A stretch of DNA of 64,000 nucleotides from Candidatus Eremiobacterota bacterium (lineage in GTDB: Bacteria > Vulcanimicrobiota > Vulcanimicrobiia > Vulcanimicrobiales > Vulcanimicrobiaceae). Below are positions 32,517-41,005 of this stretch, in pieces (position 1 is the stretch's first letter; each line of letters opens with the position of its first letter). The stretch spans positions 1,771,300 to 1,835,299 of the forward strand of contig JAFAYE010000001.1 in assembly GCA_019240525.1 (NCBI GenBank), written 5' to 3'. The position numbers were made by a program, and so were the translations under genes. The notes under the pieces were generated by a model, which was not told the origin of the DNA, ran no database searches, and saw nothing but the letters and a program-made list of their open reading frames with translations.

Positions 32517-34198
32517 GAATTTGGGCGGGAGTCGAGCCGTCGCTCATTCGCATCGGCGACCGTTACGTGGACCAAATCCGGTTGACCGGGCATCACGAAC
32601 GGCAGAGCGACATCGATTGCCTCGCCGGCTTGGGGGTGGAGGCGGTTCGCTATCCGGTCCTTTGGGAGCGCATTGCGCCCCAAGGCCTCAAGAGTGCGGA
32701 CTGGAGTTGGACCGACGAACGTCTCGATCGCCTTCGAGCGTTGCACATCGAGCCGATCGTGACGCTGCTGCATCACGGCAGCGGACCCTCATATACCGAG
32801 CTTTTGGATCCTGACTTCCCAACGAAACTGGCGAAATTCGCGCGTGCAGTCGCCAAGCGCTATCAGTGGGTCCGTTACTTCACACCCGTGAACGAGCCGC
32901 TCACTACCGCCCGGTTCAGTGCGTTGTACGGACACTGGTATCCGCACGAAAGCGAAGACTGCGCCTTCGCAAAGGCTCTGCTCAACCAGGTAGCGGGCAT
33001 CGCACGCGCAATGGAGGCGATTCGCGAGGAGATTCCACACGCCGAACTGATCACGACCGAGGATTTGGGAAAGACTCGTTCGACCGCACGGCTCGCCTAT
33101 CAAGCCGCCTACGAAAACGCGCGGCGCTGGAGCAGCGTCGATCTCTTATGCGGAACGTTCGATAACAACGCGGCGATGCGCTCGTGGCTCGATCGTATTG
33201 GTCTTGGCATAAACGAGCGCGAGCTGCAGCGCTACCGCTCGATGCCTTCGATCTTGGGCTTCAACTATTACGTCACCGGAGAGCGATTTTTGGACGAACG
33301 GATCGATCGTTACCCGGGCTGCGCCGCCGGTAGCAATGGTCTCGACACGTATGTCGATACCGAAACGGTGCGCGTATCTGCTGAGATGGTTGACGGAGTT
33401 GCCGGCCTCCTGAGCGAGGCCTGGAATCGTTACGGTCTTCCGCTTGCAATCACCGAGGCGCATCTGGGCTGCACTCGTGAGGAGCAAGTTCGCTGGCTCG
33501 AAGAAATCTATCGCGATGCGGTAGAACTGCGAAGTCGCGGAATTGAAGTGCGGGCGATGACTGTCTGGTCGGTCTTTGGCGCCTGGGAATGGAACTCGCT
33601 GATGACTCGCTCGGAAGGACATTACGAGTCCGGCTGCTTCGATTGCCGTGCGACACAAATAAGGCCAACGCTCGTCGCATCGTGGACAAAAGCGCGTGCC
33701 GGGGGAATCGCGTTCGATCATCCCGTGCTCGATCGACGTGGGTGGTGGCGAAGTGCATCGGCTTCGCGGGAGCGGCCTCGCCGCATCGCGATCTGCGGCA
33801 ACTCCGTTACCGCGACCCACTGCGCGGCGCTCTGCGAACTGCGCGGACTTCCGGCGACCGTGCTTTCCGACGACTTGCCCGTCGCTCAATGGTCCGCAAG
33901 CCTACGCGACGATCGTGTATGGCTCATCATCGACGCGGACTCTGGATGGGGCTCTCGACCGGCTCGACTCGCGAGCAGCATGGACGTTTCGCTACTCGTG
34001 CTCTCGACGTCGACCGAAACTTCGCTGACAAAGTCTGAGCTAGCCTCGATCATGTCAGTGGAAAATCCTTTGATCGTCCGTTATGCCGGCTTTCAAGACG
34101 CCACGACTTGGTTACATCGCGCGCTCGACCTTATGCTAGACGGAGAAACCGGCGTCTGGAACGAGGTCGTGCCAACAAATACGTCGAGGGCGTCGTGA
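32498..34198 (+). CDS. GH1-like domain fused to degenerate RmlD-like Rossmann domain
   Basis: A 566-residue protein. Residues about 5-400 form a family 1 glycosidase-like TIM barrel with acid/base Glu in FTPVNEPLTTARFS and nucleophile Glu in AITEAHLG. Residues about 425-560 start RRIAICGNSVTATHCAALCELRGLP, the position where similar proteins have a dTDP-4-dehydrorhamnose reductase (GATGxxG) domain. Here that dinucleotide motif is lost and the domain is shortened, so it is probably not a reductase. GTG start overlapping glf by 19 bases. It has no signal peptide, so it acts on a cytoplasmic substrate. Its last codon overlaps the next start. Confidence 0.72.
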   Translation: MDGSRLRIWAGVEPSLIRIGDRYVDQIRLTGHHERQSDIDCLAGLGVEAVRYPVLWERIAPQGLKSADWSWTDERLDRLRALHIEPIVTLLHHGSGPSYTELLDPDFPTKLAKFARAVAKRYQWVRYFTPVNEPLTTARFSALYGHWYPHESEDCAFAKALLNQVAGIARAMEAIREEIPHAELITTEDLGKTRSTARLAYQAAYENARRWSSVDLLCGTFDNNAAMRSWLDRIGLGINERELQRYRSMPSILGFNYYVTGERFLDERIDRYPGCAAGSNGLDTYVDTETVRVSAEMVDGVAGLLSEAWNRYGLPLAITEAHLGCTREEQVRWLEEIYRDAVELRSRGIEVRAMTVWSVFGAWEWNSLMTRSEGHYESGCFDCRATQIRPTLVASWTKARAGGIAFDHPVLDRRGWWRSASASRERPRRIAICGNSVTATHCAALCELRGLPATVLSDDLPVAQWSASLRDDRVWLIIDADSGWGSRPARLASSMDVSLLVLSTSTETSLTKSELASIMSVENPLIVRYAGFQDATTWLHRALDLMLDGETGVWNEVVPTNTSRAS

Positions 34199-35304
34199 AG
34201 GCCTTGCATCGCGGCATCGCCGTTGATGACGACGTTGTGCTCGAAGCGCTCAGAGAGCATTCGGGATACCTTCATCAGATCGCTTGTTGCACGCGCTTGC
34301 ACTTCGATGCCATTGTTGAGCGCACTTTCGAAGAGATCGCTCGCTTTCAACGCTCGCAGAACATGTTGCGTTTCGCCTACAGTGTGAAAACCAATCCCGA
34401 TGCGACGTTGGTCATGCAAGCGCAGCGCAGCGGTCTGTTGGCGGAAGTCATCAGCCCCGCCGAGGTAGCGCACGCGATTGCATGTGGATTCGAAGCCGAG
34501 CGGCTCGTTTATAACGGGCCCTACCCTGCGCAATACTCCAGCGTTTCACCAGGGCACGTGTTTGCCGATTCCCTTGAGTCCTACGTGGGTGCGGCGAGCG
34601 TTTTCGCAGGAAGCCTCGTGGGCGTCCGTCTGCGTCCGGAGGGAATTCCGTCTCACTTTGGTCTGCCCCGAAACCGGTTGAGCGCCGCCGCGACGGCGAT
34701 ACGAGCCTCCGGGCGCGAGCGATTCGGCGTCGCATTTCACGTGCGACCCCAAGATTACGGCGGCCGTTCGTTCGTGGAGATCGTTGAAGACGTCCTCGCG
34801 ATGGCGCGGGATCTCGAAAAAGCGGCGGGTGTACCGCTGACCGTCTTCGACGTCGGCGGCGGTAAACGACCAGCAGAGTTTGATGAGGCAATCGCCGCGG
34901 GAGAGTTCGAGTGGCTCCAACAGCGGGTCGCCCGCGCGCTGCCCCAAGTCACGACGTTGATTGCCGAGCCCGGGCAGGCGCTGGCCACATCTTGCGAAGG
35001 CGTCGCAGCGCGCGTTTTGGAAGTGCGCTATGCGGGAGGAGCCGTTGCCGAGATCGTTCTTGACGCCGGTTTTGCCGACGTGCCGCAGATCGCGACGTAT
35101 CCACACCGCTTCTTTCTGATCGACGGCGATCGCGTGAGCCGCATTCCAGCGGGAGATGCGCGCATCATCGGGCGTACGTGTCTCGAATACGACATTTTGG
35201 CGAAAGATCTGGCTTTGGACGACTGCCGCGTTGGTGACATTGTGGCCATTGCCGACTGCGGTGCCTACGATGCGAGCATGTCTTTCGAATTTGCACGGGG
35301 ATAA
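34195..35304 (+). CDS. PLP-dependent decarboxylase, fold type III (Orn/DAP/Arg decarboxylase 2 family)
   Basis: A 369-residue alanine-racemase-fold decarboxylase. The Schiff-base lysine is in FAYSVKTNPD. The PLP-phosphate Gly-rich block is VFDVGGGKRP, followed by IAEPGQALA, CLEYDILAKD with the catalytic Cys-x-x-x-Asp, and DCGAYDASMSFEF at the C-terminus. It would decarboxylate a basic or diamino acid (ornithine, arginine, DAP or a carboxynorspermidine-type substrate); specificity is not deducible. GTG 34195 with GAGGG upstream is used and overlaps the preceding TGA; the frame is open 29 codons further but reads as shadow. In context, arginine or ornithine would suit the guanidine genes downstream. 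Confidence 0.8.
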   Translation: MKALHRGIAVDDDVVLEALREHSGYLHQIACCTRLHFDAIVERTFEEIARFQRSQNMLRFAYSVKTNPDATLVMQAQRSGLLAEVISPAEVAHAIACGFEAERLVYNGPYPAQYSSVSPGHVFADSLESYVGAASVFAGSLVGVRLRPEGIPSHFGLPRNRLSAAATAIRASGRERFGVAFHVRPQDYGGRSFVEIVEDVLAMARDLEKAAGVPLTVFDVGGGKRPAEFDEAIAAGEFEWLQQRVARALPQVTTLIAEPGQALATSCEGVAARVLEVRYAGGAVAEIVLDAGFADVPQIATYPHRFFLIDGDRVSRIPAGDARIIGRTCLEYDILAKDLALDDCRVGDIVAIADCGAYDASMSFEFARG

Positions 35305-35307
35305 TCG

Positions 35308-36246
35308 ATGACCGCAGCAACCTACATACTCCCAATTCGGTTGCAAAACGCCGAGAACGTCGTCGAACTTGGCGGTTACTTGCAGTCACTGAACGGGATC
35401 GAAATCGTCGTCATCGACGGTTCGGACGCAGCAACCTTCGCCGCGTTGGACTCGACGATCGGCCACTTTGCGAAACATTTGCCGGCAGATGCGCGCCACC
35501 GCGGGTCGAACGGAAAAGCCTGCGCCGTCTTGAGCGGGCTCGCTGCCGCCGAGGGTGCCAAGATTATCGTTGCTGACGATGACGTGCGCTATGACGCTAA
35601 AGCACTCGGCGAAGTTTTGGAACGCCTCGACGACGCAGATATCGTCCGTCCGCAAAATTACTTTCGGCCGGCGCCCTGGCATGCCGTGCTCGACGGCGCG
35701 CGATCGCTGATCAATCGCGCTCTCGACGGCGATTGGCCCGGTACCCTGGCGTTTCGTCGAGAGGCGCTTCCGTTCGGTTATAGGACCGACGTTCTCTTCG
35801 AGAACTTCCAACTGGTTCGAACGATTCGAGCACGAGGCGGCCGCGAACTGGTTTGCCGTGACGTATTCGTGCGGCGGCTTCCGCCCACGTTCCGCCACTT
35901 CCTGGACCAACGCGTTCGCCAAGCGTACGATGAGTTCGCGCGACCTGCGCGTCTGATCGTAGCACTCGCGATTTTGCCGATTATTCTCGTGGCTGCTGCC
36001 ATGCGGTCATGGATTGCGATCGAAGGAATAGTGGGCCTCGCCCTGGCCCTCGCGTCGTTCGGATGGCTGCGAGGCGGCGCGTTTCGCTACTTCAGCATTT
36101 TCTCCGTGCTGGCGGCTCCGCTCTGGGTGATGGAACGCGCCGTATGCTCGTGGTTAGCGTTGTACGAGCGAGTCCGGTTCGGCGGAGTACGTTACGCCGG
36201 CACGGTTATCGCGACGGCCTCGCGCCGGCCTTCGGAACTCTTGTGA
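35308..36246 (+). CDS. GT2-family glycosyltransferase with C-terminal membrane helices
   Basis: A 312-residue GT-A glycosyltransferase. The N-terminal domain has YILPIRLQN, EIVVIDGSD and IIVADDDVRYD, the last being the DxD-like metal site. The donor-saccharide region is followed at about 210 by FVRRLPPTFRHFLDQRVRQAYDEF, matching the QxxRW-type acceptor end loosely. Two helices lie at about 218-260. The protein probably sits on the cytoplasmic face and transfers a sugar to a lipid or polymer. It follows the decarboxylase by 3 bases and precedes the YqcI/YcgG gene by 4. Confidence 0.82.
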   Translation: MTAATYILPIRLQNAENVVELGGYLQSLNGIEIVVIDGSDAATFAALDSTIGHFAKHLPADARHRGSNGKACAVLSGLAAAEGAKIIVADDDVRYDAKALGEVLERLDDADIVRPQNYFRPAPWHAVLDGARSLINRALDGDWPGTLAFRREALPFGYRTDVLFENFQLVRTIRARGGRELVCRDVFVRRLPPTFRHFLDQRVRQAYDEFARPARLIVALAILPIILVAAAMRSWIAIEGIVGLALALASFGWLRGGAFRYFSIFSVLAAPLWVMERAVCSWLALYERVRFGGVRYAGTVIATASRRPSELL

Positions 36247-36250
36247 GAAC

Positions 36251-37042
36251 ATGACTATCGCTCAAGCATTGTCGCTGTACGAAAAAGCGAATCCCTTCGA
36301 TTCGCCCTCCGCGTTGCGTGATAGCAACTATTCGGCTTACATACAAAACCGCTTGACGCGTCTGCTTGACTGGCGTGAGCCACTTCCGCGGGCGCGCCTG
36401 GCAGACCGCGCGCTGCGTGCGTTTCTGACGGGCGGGCGCTTCCCTTGCGTCGCGGGACGTGCCGCGGTCGCATCGGGTGGTTACCGATTCGGCTACTATG
36501 GGGACTTCGCCGATCTCTCGTCAACACACGGTATTGCGCGAGACCTCGCAGCGTTCGTTGCGGAGCGGCCTTCCATGACAGGGCCATACGCAACGTTCAT
36601 CGCCGTTTTTGACGGGCCGCGATCGTGCGACGAACGGTGGTTCGAGCAATCGTTGTGGTGCCGATTGCAGAGTCTGGCCGATCTCGATCGACGATATTTC
36701 CGTTGGGATCCCGCGGTCTCCGGCGATCCCGCATCGCCTCAATTCGCATTCAGCTTTGCAGAAGAAGCATTCTTCGTGGTTGGGATGCACCCGAACAGTT
36801 CTCGCCTGGGACGCCGTTTTTTTCTCCCGGCCCTCGCATTTAATTCGCACCGTCAGTTCGCCGAGGCGCGGCGCACAGGCCGCTTCGAGCGTCTTCAGCG
36901 TATGATCCGAAAAAATGAGATAGCGCTCCAGGGTTCGATCAATCCCGAACTCTGCGAGTTCGGCGAGCGCAGCGAAGCCCGTCAGTACTCCGGGAGGCCG
37001 ACGGAGACAGGTTGGCGATGCCCCTTCCGCCCCCATTCGTAG
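36251..37042 (+). CDS. YqcI/YcgG family protein, candidate heme-dependent guanidine N-oxygenase
   Basis: A 263-residue protein of the YqcI/YcgG family (PF08892). Conserved blocks are FPCVAGRAAV, GMHPNSSRLGRRFFLPALAFNSHRQF, IALQGSINPELCEFG and EARQYSGR, ending RCPF. Members I recall, such as DcsA of D-cycloserine synthesis and related guanidine N-oxygenases (GntA, AglA, RohS), are heme proteins that hydroxylate the guanidine of L-arginine or similar. The conserved histidines here are candidate heme ligands. Its gene lies between a PLP decarboxylase/GT2 and a DUF1989 gene. Family is firm; the guanidine role is inference from characterised relatives and context. Confidence 0.75.
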   Translation: MTIAQALSLYEKANPFDSPSALRDSNYSAYIQNRLTRLLDWREPLPRARLADRALRAFLTGGRFPCVAGRAAVASGGYRFGYYGDFADLSSTHGIARDLAAFVAERPSMTGPYATFIAVFDGPRSCDERWFEQSLWCRLQSLADLDRRYFRWDPAVSGDPASPQFAFSFAEEAFFVVGMHPNSSRLGRRFFLPALAFNSHRQFAEARRTGRFERLQRMIRKNEIALQGSINPELCEFGERSEARQYSGRPTETGWRCPFRPHS

Positions 37043-37635
37043 AGATCCCAGCGCAATCGGGCGCTGCGCTCGTCGTGCGGCACGGCGACATGGTGCGGGT
37101 CGTCGATCCCTTCGGACAGCAGGTGGCGGATGTCGCGCTCTATGATGCAGCCGACCCACGAGATTTTTTTTCGCCGGGCCGCACTATAGACTACAATGCT
37201 TCCTTGCGCCTGCGACCCGGCGATTGTCTCTATTCACAACGGGGCGTCGCACTCGCTCGCGTCGTCGAGGACACGGTCGGCACTCACGATATGCTACTGG
37301 CTCCCTGCAGCCGGCGCATGTTTGCACGGCGCGGAGAGAGCGGCCATCCGAGCTGCCACGCGAGCATGACCGCCGCGTTGAGCCCTTTCGGTATCGACGC
37401 CGACATGATCACGGCGACGTTGAATGTTTTCATGCACGTGGCAGTAAGCTCGTCGGGAAGCATTCGAATTTTGCCTCCAGCATCGCGGCCGGGTGATGCG
37501 TTCGCTTTGGAAGCGCTCGTCGACATCGTCGTCGCGATTACGGCCTGTGCCTCCGAGCTCACCAACAACGGAAGCTGTAAGCCTATTCGTTACGCGCTGA
37601 TTTGCGGCACGCCGCCGGGCTGCATCGAGCGTTGA
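37018..37635 (+). CDS. DUF1989 family protein (urea carboxylase-associated type)
   Basis: A 205-residue protein of the DUF1989 family. Recognisable blocks are GDMVRVVDPFGQQVADVALYD, APCSRRMFARRG, SCHASMTAAL, NVFMHVAVSSSGSIRILPPASRPGDAF and NNGSCKPIRYAL. Two family members form carboxyguanidine deiminase (CgdAB) in guanidine degradation, and others accompany urea carboxylase. This copy could act on a guanidine- or urea-containing product, but specificity is unknown. It overlaps the YqcI/YcgG gene by 25 bases; a TTG at 37012 is the alternative start. Last gene of the seven-gene operon. Confidence 0.82.
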   Translation: MPLPPPFVEIPAQSGAALVVRHGDMVRVVDPFGQQVADVALYDAADPRDFFSPGRTIDYNASLRLRPGDCLYSQRGVALARVVEDTVGTHDMLLAPCSRRMFARRGESGHPSCHASMTAALSPFGIDADMITATLNVFMHVAVSSSGSIRILPPASRPGDAFALEALVDIVVAITACASELTNNGSCKPIRYALICGTPPGCIER

Positions 37636-37721
37636 ACACGGGGTCGCCCCCAGCGAACACAGCCGCTAAGCAATTGTGGGGCTTATAGCTCTCTTCTTCG
37701 GTCGACGACCGCCTGCATGCC

Positions 37722-37737
37722 TGCTTAAGCATTTTTT
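37722..37737 (+). terminator. Weak terminator-like palindrome with T-tract
   Basis: TGCTTAAGCA (37722-37731) is a perfect 10-bp palindrome followed by six T. It lies 87 bases after the DUF1989 stop and 110 before the next gene, where the operon should end. The stem is short and has no real loop, so it would be a poor terminator on its own. Confidence 0.25.
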
Positions 37738-37847
37738 CCGCCACGCGCGTGGTCCGTGTCGCGCTGACAAGCAAGGCAGGTTAGCCTTGCGGCCAGAAAA
37801 AGCTGAATCCAAAACTTAGCGGTGCAGTTCGTGTATAGGTTGACGAA

Positions 37848-38819
37848 ATGGATCTCGCTATGCGCAACGCCGTGCCAGCGGATCTGGAGCAATGCCTGAG
37901 GTTGGCGCCAGATCGGTTTTTGTACGATTCGGCGCACCTGGATGCACTGCATCGTATGTGGTCCCACATCATTGTTTCGAAGGCTGGAGAGTTAGGCGTG
38001 CTCGTCGACCCGCGCCGGCCGTCCGAAATACTCTTTTTCGGAGTGTCAGTCTTCGTATCAGATGAGAAAGTTGAACGTTACCACGCTCTAACGAGCCCCG
38101 GTATCGCGTATCGAATGACCGAGGATTGGGATCGCGGCCGACGTCCATTTCTCGCGCTGGATGAAATTGGCGCCGCCAACGCGGGGAGTGGCTTGAATAT
38201 CGTCGTTACCCACTACGCATTTGCAATTGAGTCGGGCGACAACGCATTAGGGGATGAGTTGCGCTACGCGACCTATGAGTCATTTCGCAAACACCACGCG
38301 GGCCTAAACTTCCGAAGCTTCACGGGTGAGATGTTCGCGCGCGATTCGAGAGAAATGGGGAAAGGTTGGGGCTTTCGCATAGGGGAGTATCCGAAGGAAA
38401 AACTCCTGGCGGCGCGCATCCCTCCCGAAAATACACCGTGCGTGTGGATGGCGACGCGCGAAGATGCTTGCGCACCGGGTGCCGTCTTTCCCGGTGCCCT
38501 CTTTCATACTTTCGCACGGCCTCGTTTTGGTTTCAACCTTAAGGAGCAAGATTTACTGAAGCTTGCGCTTGAAGGTCGAACCGATGAGTCAATTGCATCG
38601 ATTACAGGCGCATCGCTATCTACGGTCAAGAGACATTTTCGCGCTCTCTACGAAAAAGTGCAGGACGTGAGCCTCGCTGCGGACGCCATATCGATTTCCG
38701 AGAAAATGTCAGACGGAGCGCGCGGCGTGGAAGTGCGGCGCCAACTGCTTAATTACCTCCGGGGGCACCCGGAGGAGCTACATCCATACGGTGCTCGCCG
38801 AAACGATACGATTAAATAA
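37848..38819 (+). CDS. GNAT-like N-terminus with C-terminal LuxR-type HTH
   Basis: A 323-residue protein. It begins AMRNAVPADLEQCLRLAPD, like the opening of GNAT acetyltransferases (RxAxxxDlxxcl), though the acetyl-CoA loop is not evident. Residues about 225-275 form a LuxR/GerE HTH: NLKEQDLLKLALEGRTDESIA then SLSTVKRHFRALYEKV. The middle is a soluble sensory-type region. It is likely a transcription factor. It lies downstream of the guanidine/galactofuranose operon and upstream of two NHL lipoprotein genes. Whether it regulates either is unknown. Confidence 0.6.
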   Translation: MDLAMRNAVPADLEQCLRLAPDRFLYDSAHLDALHRMWSHIIVSKAGELGVLVDPRRPSEILFFGVSVFVSDEKVERYHALTSPGIAYRMTEDWDRGRRPFLALDEIGAANAGSGLNIVVTHYAFAIESGDNALGDELRYATYESFRKHHAGLNFRSFTGEMFARDSREMGKGWGFRIGEYPKEKLLAARIPPENTPCVWMATREDACAPGAVFPGALFHTFARPRFGFNLKEQDLLKLALEGRTDESIASITGASLSTVKRHFRALYEKVQDVSLAADAISISEKMSDGARGVEVRRQLLNYLRGHPEELHPYGARRNDTIK

Positions 38820-38986
38820 GACTTCGGCCGCCTAAGCATGTGACACCATTAGATACTTCTGTCCCCCGTTCGGTTATGGCTATCTTGAGTGGAACTGGAT
38901 CCAATCGTAGCGGCGGGGCTGCGCTCCGCTCGAGCGAGATGACCGTACCAGGGGTCTGGGGCTGTCTGTGGAGGAGCGCAAACTTT

Positions 38987-39958
38987 ATGGTCATTCGTCG
39001 CACGATGCAGAAAGGAACCAAAATTCCCGTCCCTTCTGCGATCGTTTCAGTTGCAATGCTGGCGGCCTGTTCTGGGAGTGGCTCGTTGCCCGCGTCTTTG
39101 CCGCTCGATCAAATTCGTACGCTCGCCCTGCGGGTGCAAGACTTACCGGGAACGCAGCGGCAAAGGAAACCAGGCGGCCTTTACGTGGGCGTTTTCGGAG
39201 CCGGTTATATTCCGGAATTCACCATTCCAGATAGAAAGGACCTGGGTCCGAGGTGCTCCGATACGATGCCCCTGGCCGGCGGCGTGAACGGTATTGCGGT
39301 TGACGCTCACCGCATTCTGTATGTGCCATATAATTATAATTCCGTGCACGACGTCGCGACGTTCGGTCCCGATTGCGGCGTTCAGGGGCCGCAGCTCGTG
39401 GATCAATACGACGTTGCGGACGTTGCAGTCAACGACAAGACTGGAACAGTCTACGTTGGAAACGCGCAAACGGGGAATGTTGATGTCTTTAAGAAGGGTG
39501 CAACAACGCCTACCGGCGCGCTTCACAATTCACAGCATGGCGGCAGCGGGTTCGGAGTCGCAGTAGATAGCGCCGGGAATGTATTTAATTCTGGTTCGAC
39601 CATCGTAGAATTCCCGCGCGGTCACAACAAGGGAAGCACGGCGCTGGCGCTTTCGGGATTGACCGGCCCTCTAGGCTTGGCATTGGACAGCAAGAACAAT
39701 CTGATCGTGGCGAACGAATACAATGTTGTCGTCTATGCACCTCCCTACAACGGGGCACCTACATACACTATTGCGACGAAACGGTTCTGCTTGTACGTCG
39801 CGGTCGATGCGACGAATACGAACCTATACGTTAGCGAGCAGAAAAATAACGCCGTGGACGTGTACACGTATCCGTCTGGAACGTACGAGTACTCCATAAC
39901 CGACATACCGTCTCGCTCGGTTGGTGGCGTCGCGCTCGACCCACCTTCAAGAACGTAA
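38987..39958 (+). CDS. NHL-repeat-like lipoprotein
   Basis: About 323 residues from ATG 38987, which has GGAGGAG ahead; a far-upstream ATG at 38840 gives no signal. A lipobox AMLAA-Cys follows a hydrophobic segment (about 12-28). The body is a six-bladed-type series of units with GxVYVGNxxxGxVDVFKxG, DSAGNVF and DSKNNLIVANEYN patterns, like NHL/SMP-30 propellers. It is exported to the periplasm or cell surface; ligand unknown. The next gene, ending 19 bases on, is a related lipoprotein. DNA here looks somewhat more AT-rich than the operon before it. Confidence 0.7.
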   Translation: MVIRRTMQKGTKIPVPSAIVSVAMLAACSGSGSLPASLPLDQIRTLALRVQDLPGTQRQRKPGGLYVGVFGAGYIPEFTIPDRKDLGPRCSDTMPLAGGVNGIAVDAHRILYVPYNYNSVHDVATFGPDCGVQGPQLVDQYDVADVAVNDKTGTVYVGNAQTGNVDVFKKGATTPTGALHNSQHGGSGFGVAVDSAGNVFNSGSTIVEFPRGHNKGSTALALSGLTGPLGLALDSKNNLIVANEYNVVVYAPPYNGAPTYTIATKRFCLYVAVDATNTNLYVSEQKNNAVDVYTYPSGTYEYSITDIPSRSVGGVALDPPSRT

Positions 39959-39976
39959 ATCAGGAGGAGAATACAA

Positions 39977-40981
39977 ATGAGAGAATTCAGCTCTTTAGCT
40001 CGCGCGCTTGCGACGGCATCCATTGCGTTCGCAATGCTTCCAGGCTGCTCGGGCAATAGTTTACAAGCGGCGCCCGATTCCCTTGGTCAGATCGCATCGG
40101 GAGCTCAAGGCGCAACCACGGGCAGCCTTCTTACGGCGAGCGCCAAGCCCAAGCCGCTAATTTTTGTGTCCGACGAACGGCACAACAACGTCGATATATT
40201 TTTGCAGTCTGGTGGAAACCACGTTGTGGGACGAATTAGCGGAATCTATGAACCGCTTCGCGTGGCGACCGATCGGGCTAACAATGTATACATCGCCGAC
40301 GGCAATGGTAATGTTAGCGTCTTCGCGCCTCCCTATACGGGTCCACCGAGCTTGGTTCTTAGCGGAGGTTATGCCTTTGGAGTAGCAGTTTCTAAGAACC
40401 GTCTCGTCGCAGCCGTTGGTTATCCTCAAGGCGTTCCCAGCGTCACGTTTTTTGCAAAAGGCGCGTCTACTCCGTGTGCGACGGTCACCAGTCCTGGCTT
40501 TTCGATTATGAATAGCGATGCATTTGACGGCCAGGGGAACCTTTACATCGAAGGCCGAGATCCATCGAATCAGACGGAAATCGGCGAAGTTACTGGCGGT
40601 TGCAATGCGACGGCGATTACTCCGCTGACTACCGCTAACGCGCTCATCTACTCCGATGGCGGTATCCAGGTCGATAAGCAAGGGCGAATAGCAATCTTAA
40701 CAGACAATTCAGCATCTTCCTTCGTTATCTACACTTACAATCCACCGGTAAGCGGGTCTTTGGGAAATCCGGTTTCGACGACGATCCTTAGTCACCAGAA
40801 GGGCCCATTTGGTTTTGCATTCCTTGCATCAGGAGCCGGGGTGTACGTCGCGGGCTTTCTCGAATCCACCGTGAAGGAATATGCATATCCAGGTGGGGGC
40901 GTCGCAATACGCAAGCTCCGCATTCATGGCTTCAGAGGCCTGCCATCAGACGTGGCCGTTACGCCGCCGCTTGTTCCGTAG
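39977..40981 (+). CDS. NHL-repeat-like lipoprotein
   Basis: A 334-residue lipoprotein (AMLPG-Cys24) with AGGAGGA ahead of its ATG. The body repeats propeller-type units: FVSDERHNNVDIFLQ, NNVYIADGNGNVSVFAPPYTGPP and QGNLYIEGRDPSNQ. It shares the FVSDxxxNxVxxF style of its upstream neighbour at 38987 but is clearly divergent in sequence, so the two look like an old tandem pair. Function is unknown; such lipoproteins may bind carbohydrate, quinone or protein at the envelope. A DUF1697 gene follows convergently. Confidence 0.7.
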   Translation: MREFSSLARALATASIAFAMLPGCSGNSLQAAPDSLGQIASGAQGATTGSLLTASAKPKPLIFVSDERHNNVDIFLQSGGNHVVGRISGIYEPLRVATDRANNVYIADGNGNVSVFAPPYTGPPSLVLSGGYAFGVAVSKNRLVAAVGYPQGVPSVTFFAKGASTPCATVTSPGFSIMNSDAFDGQGNLYIEGRDPSNQTEIGEVTGGCNATAITPLTTANALIYSDGGIQVDKQGRIAILTDNSASSFVIYTYNPPVSGSLGNPVSTTILSHQKGPFGFAFLASGAGVYVAGFLESTVKEYAYPGGGVAIRKLRIHGFRGLPSDVAVTPPLVP

Positions 40982-41005
40982 ACCGTCGCCCGAGCGAATC
41001 GGCGT

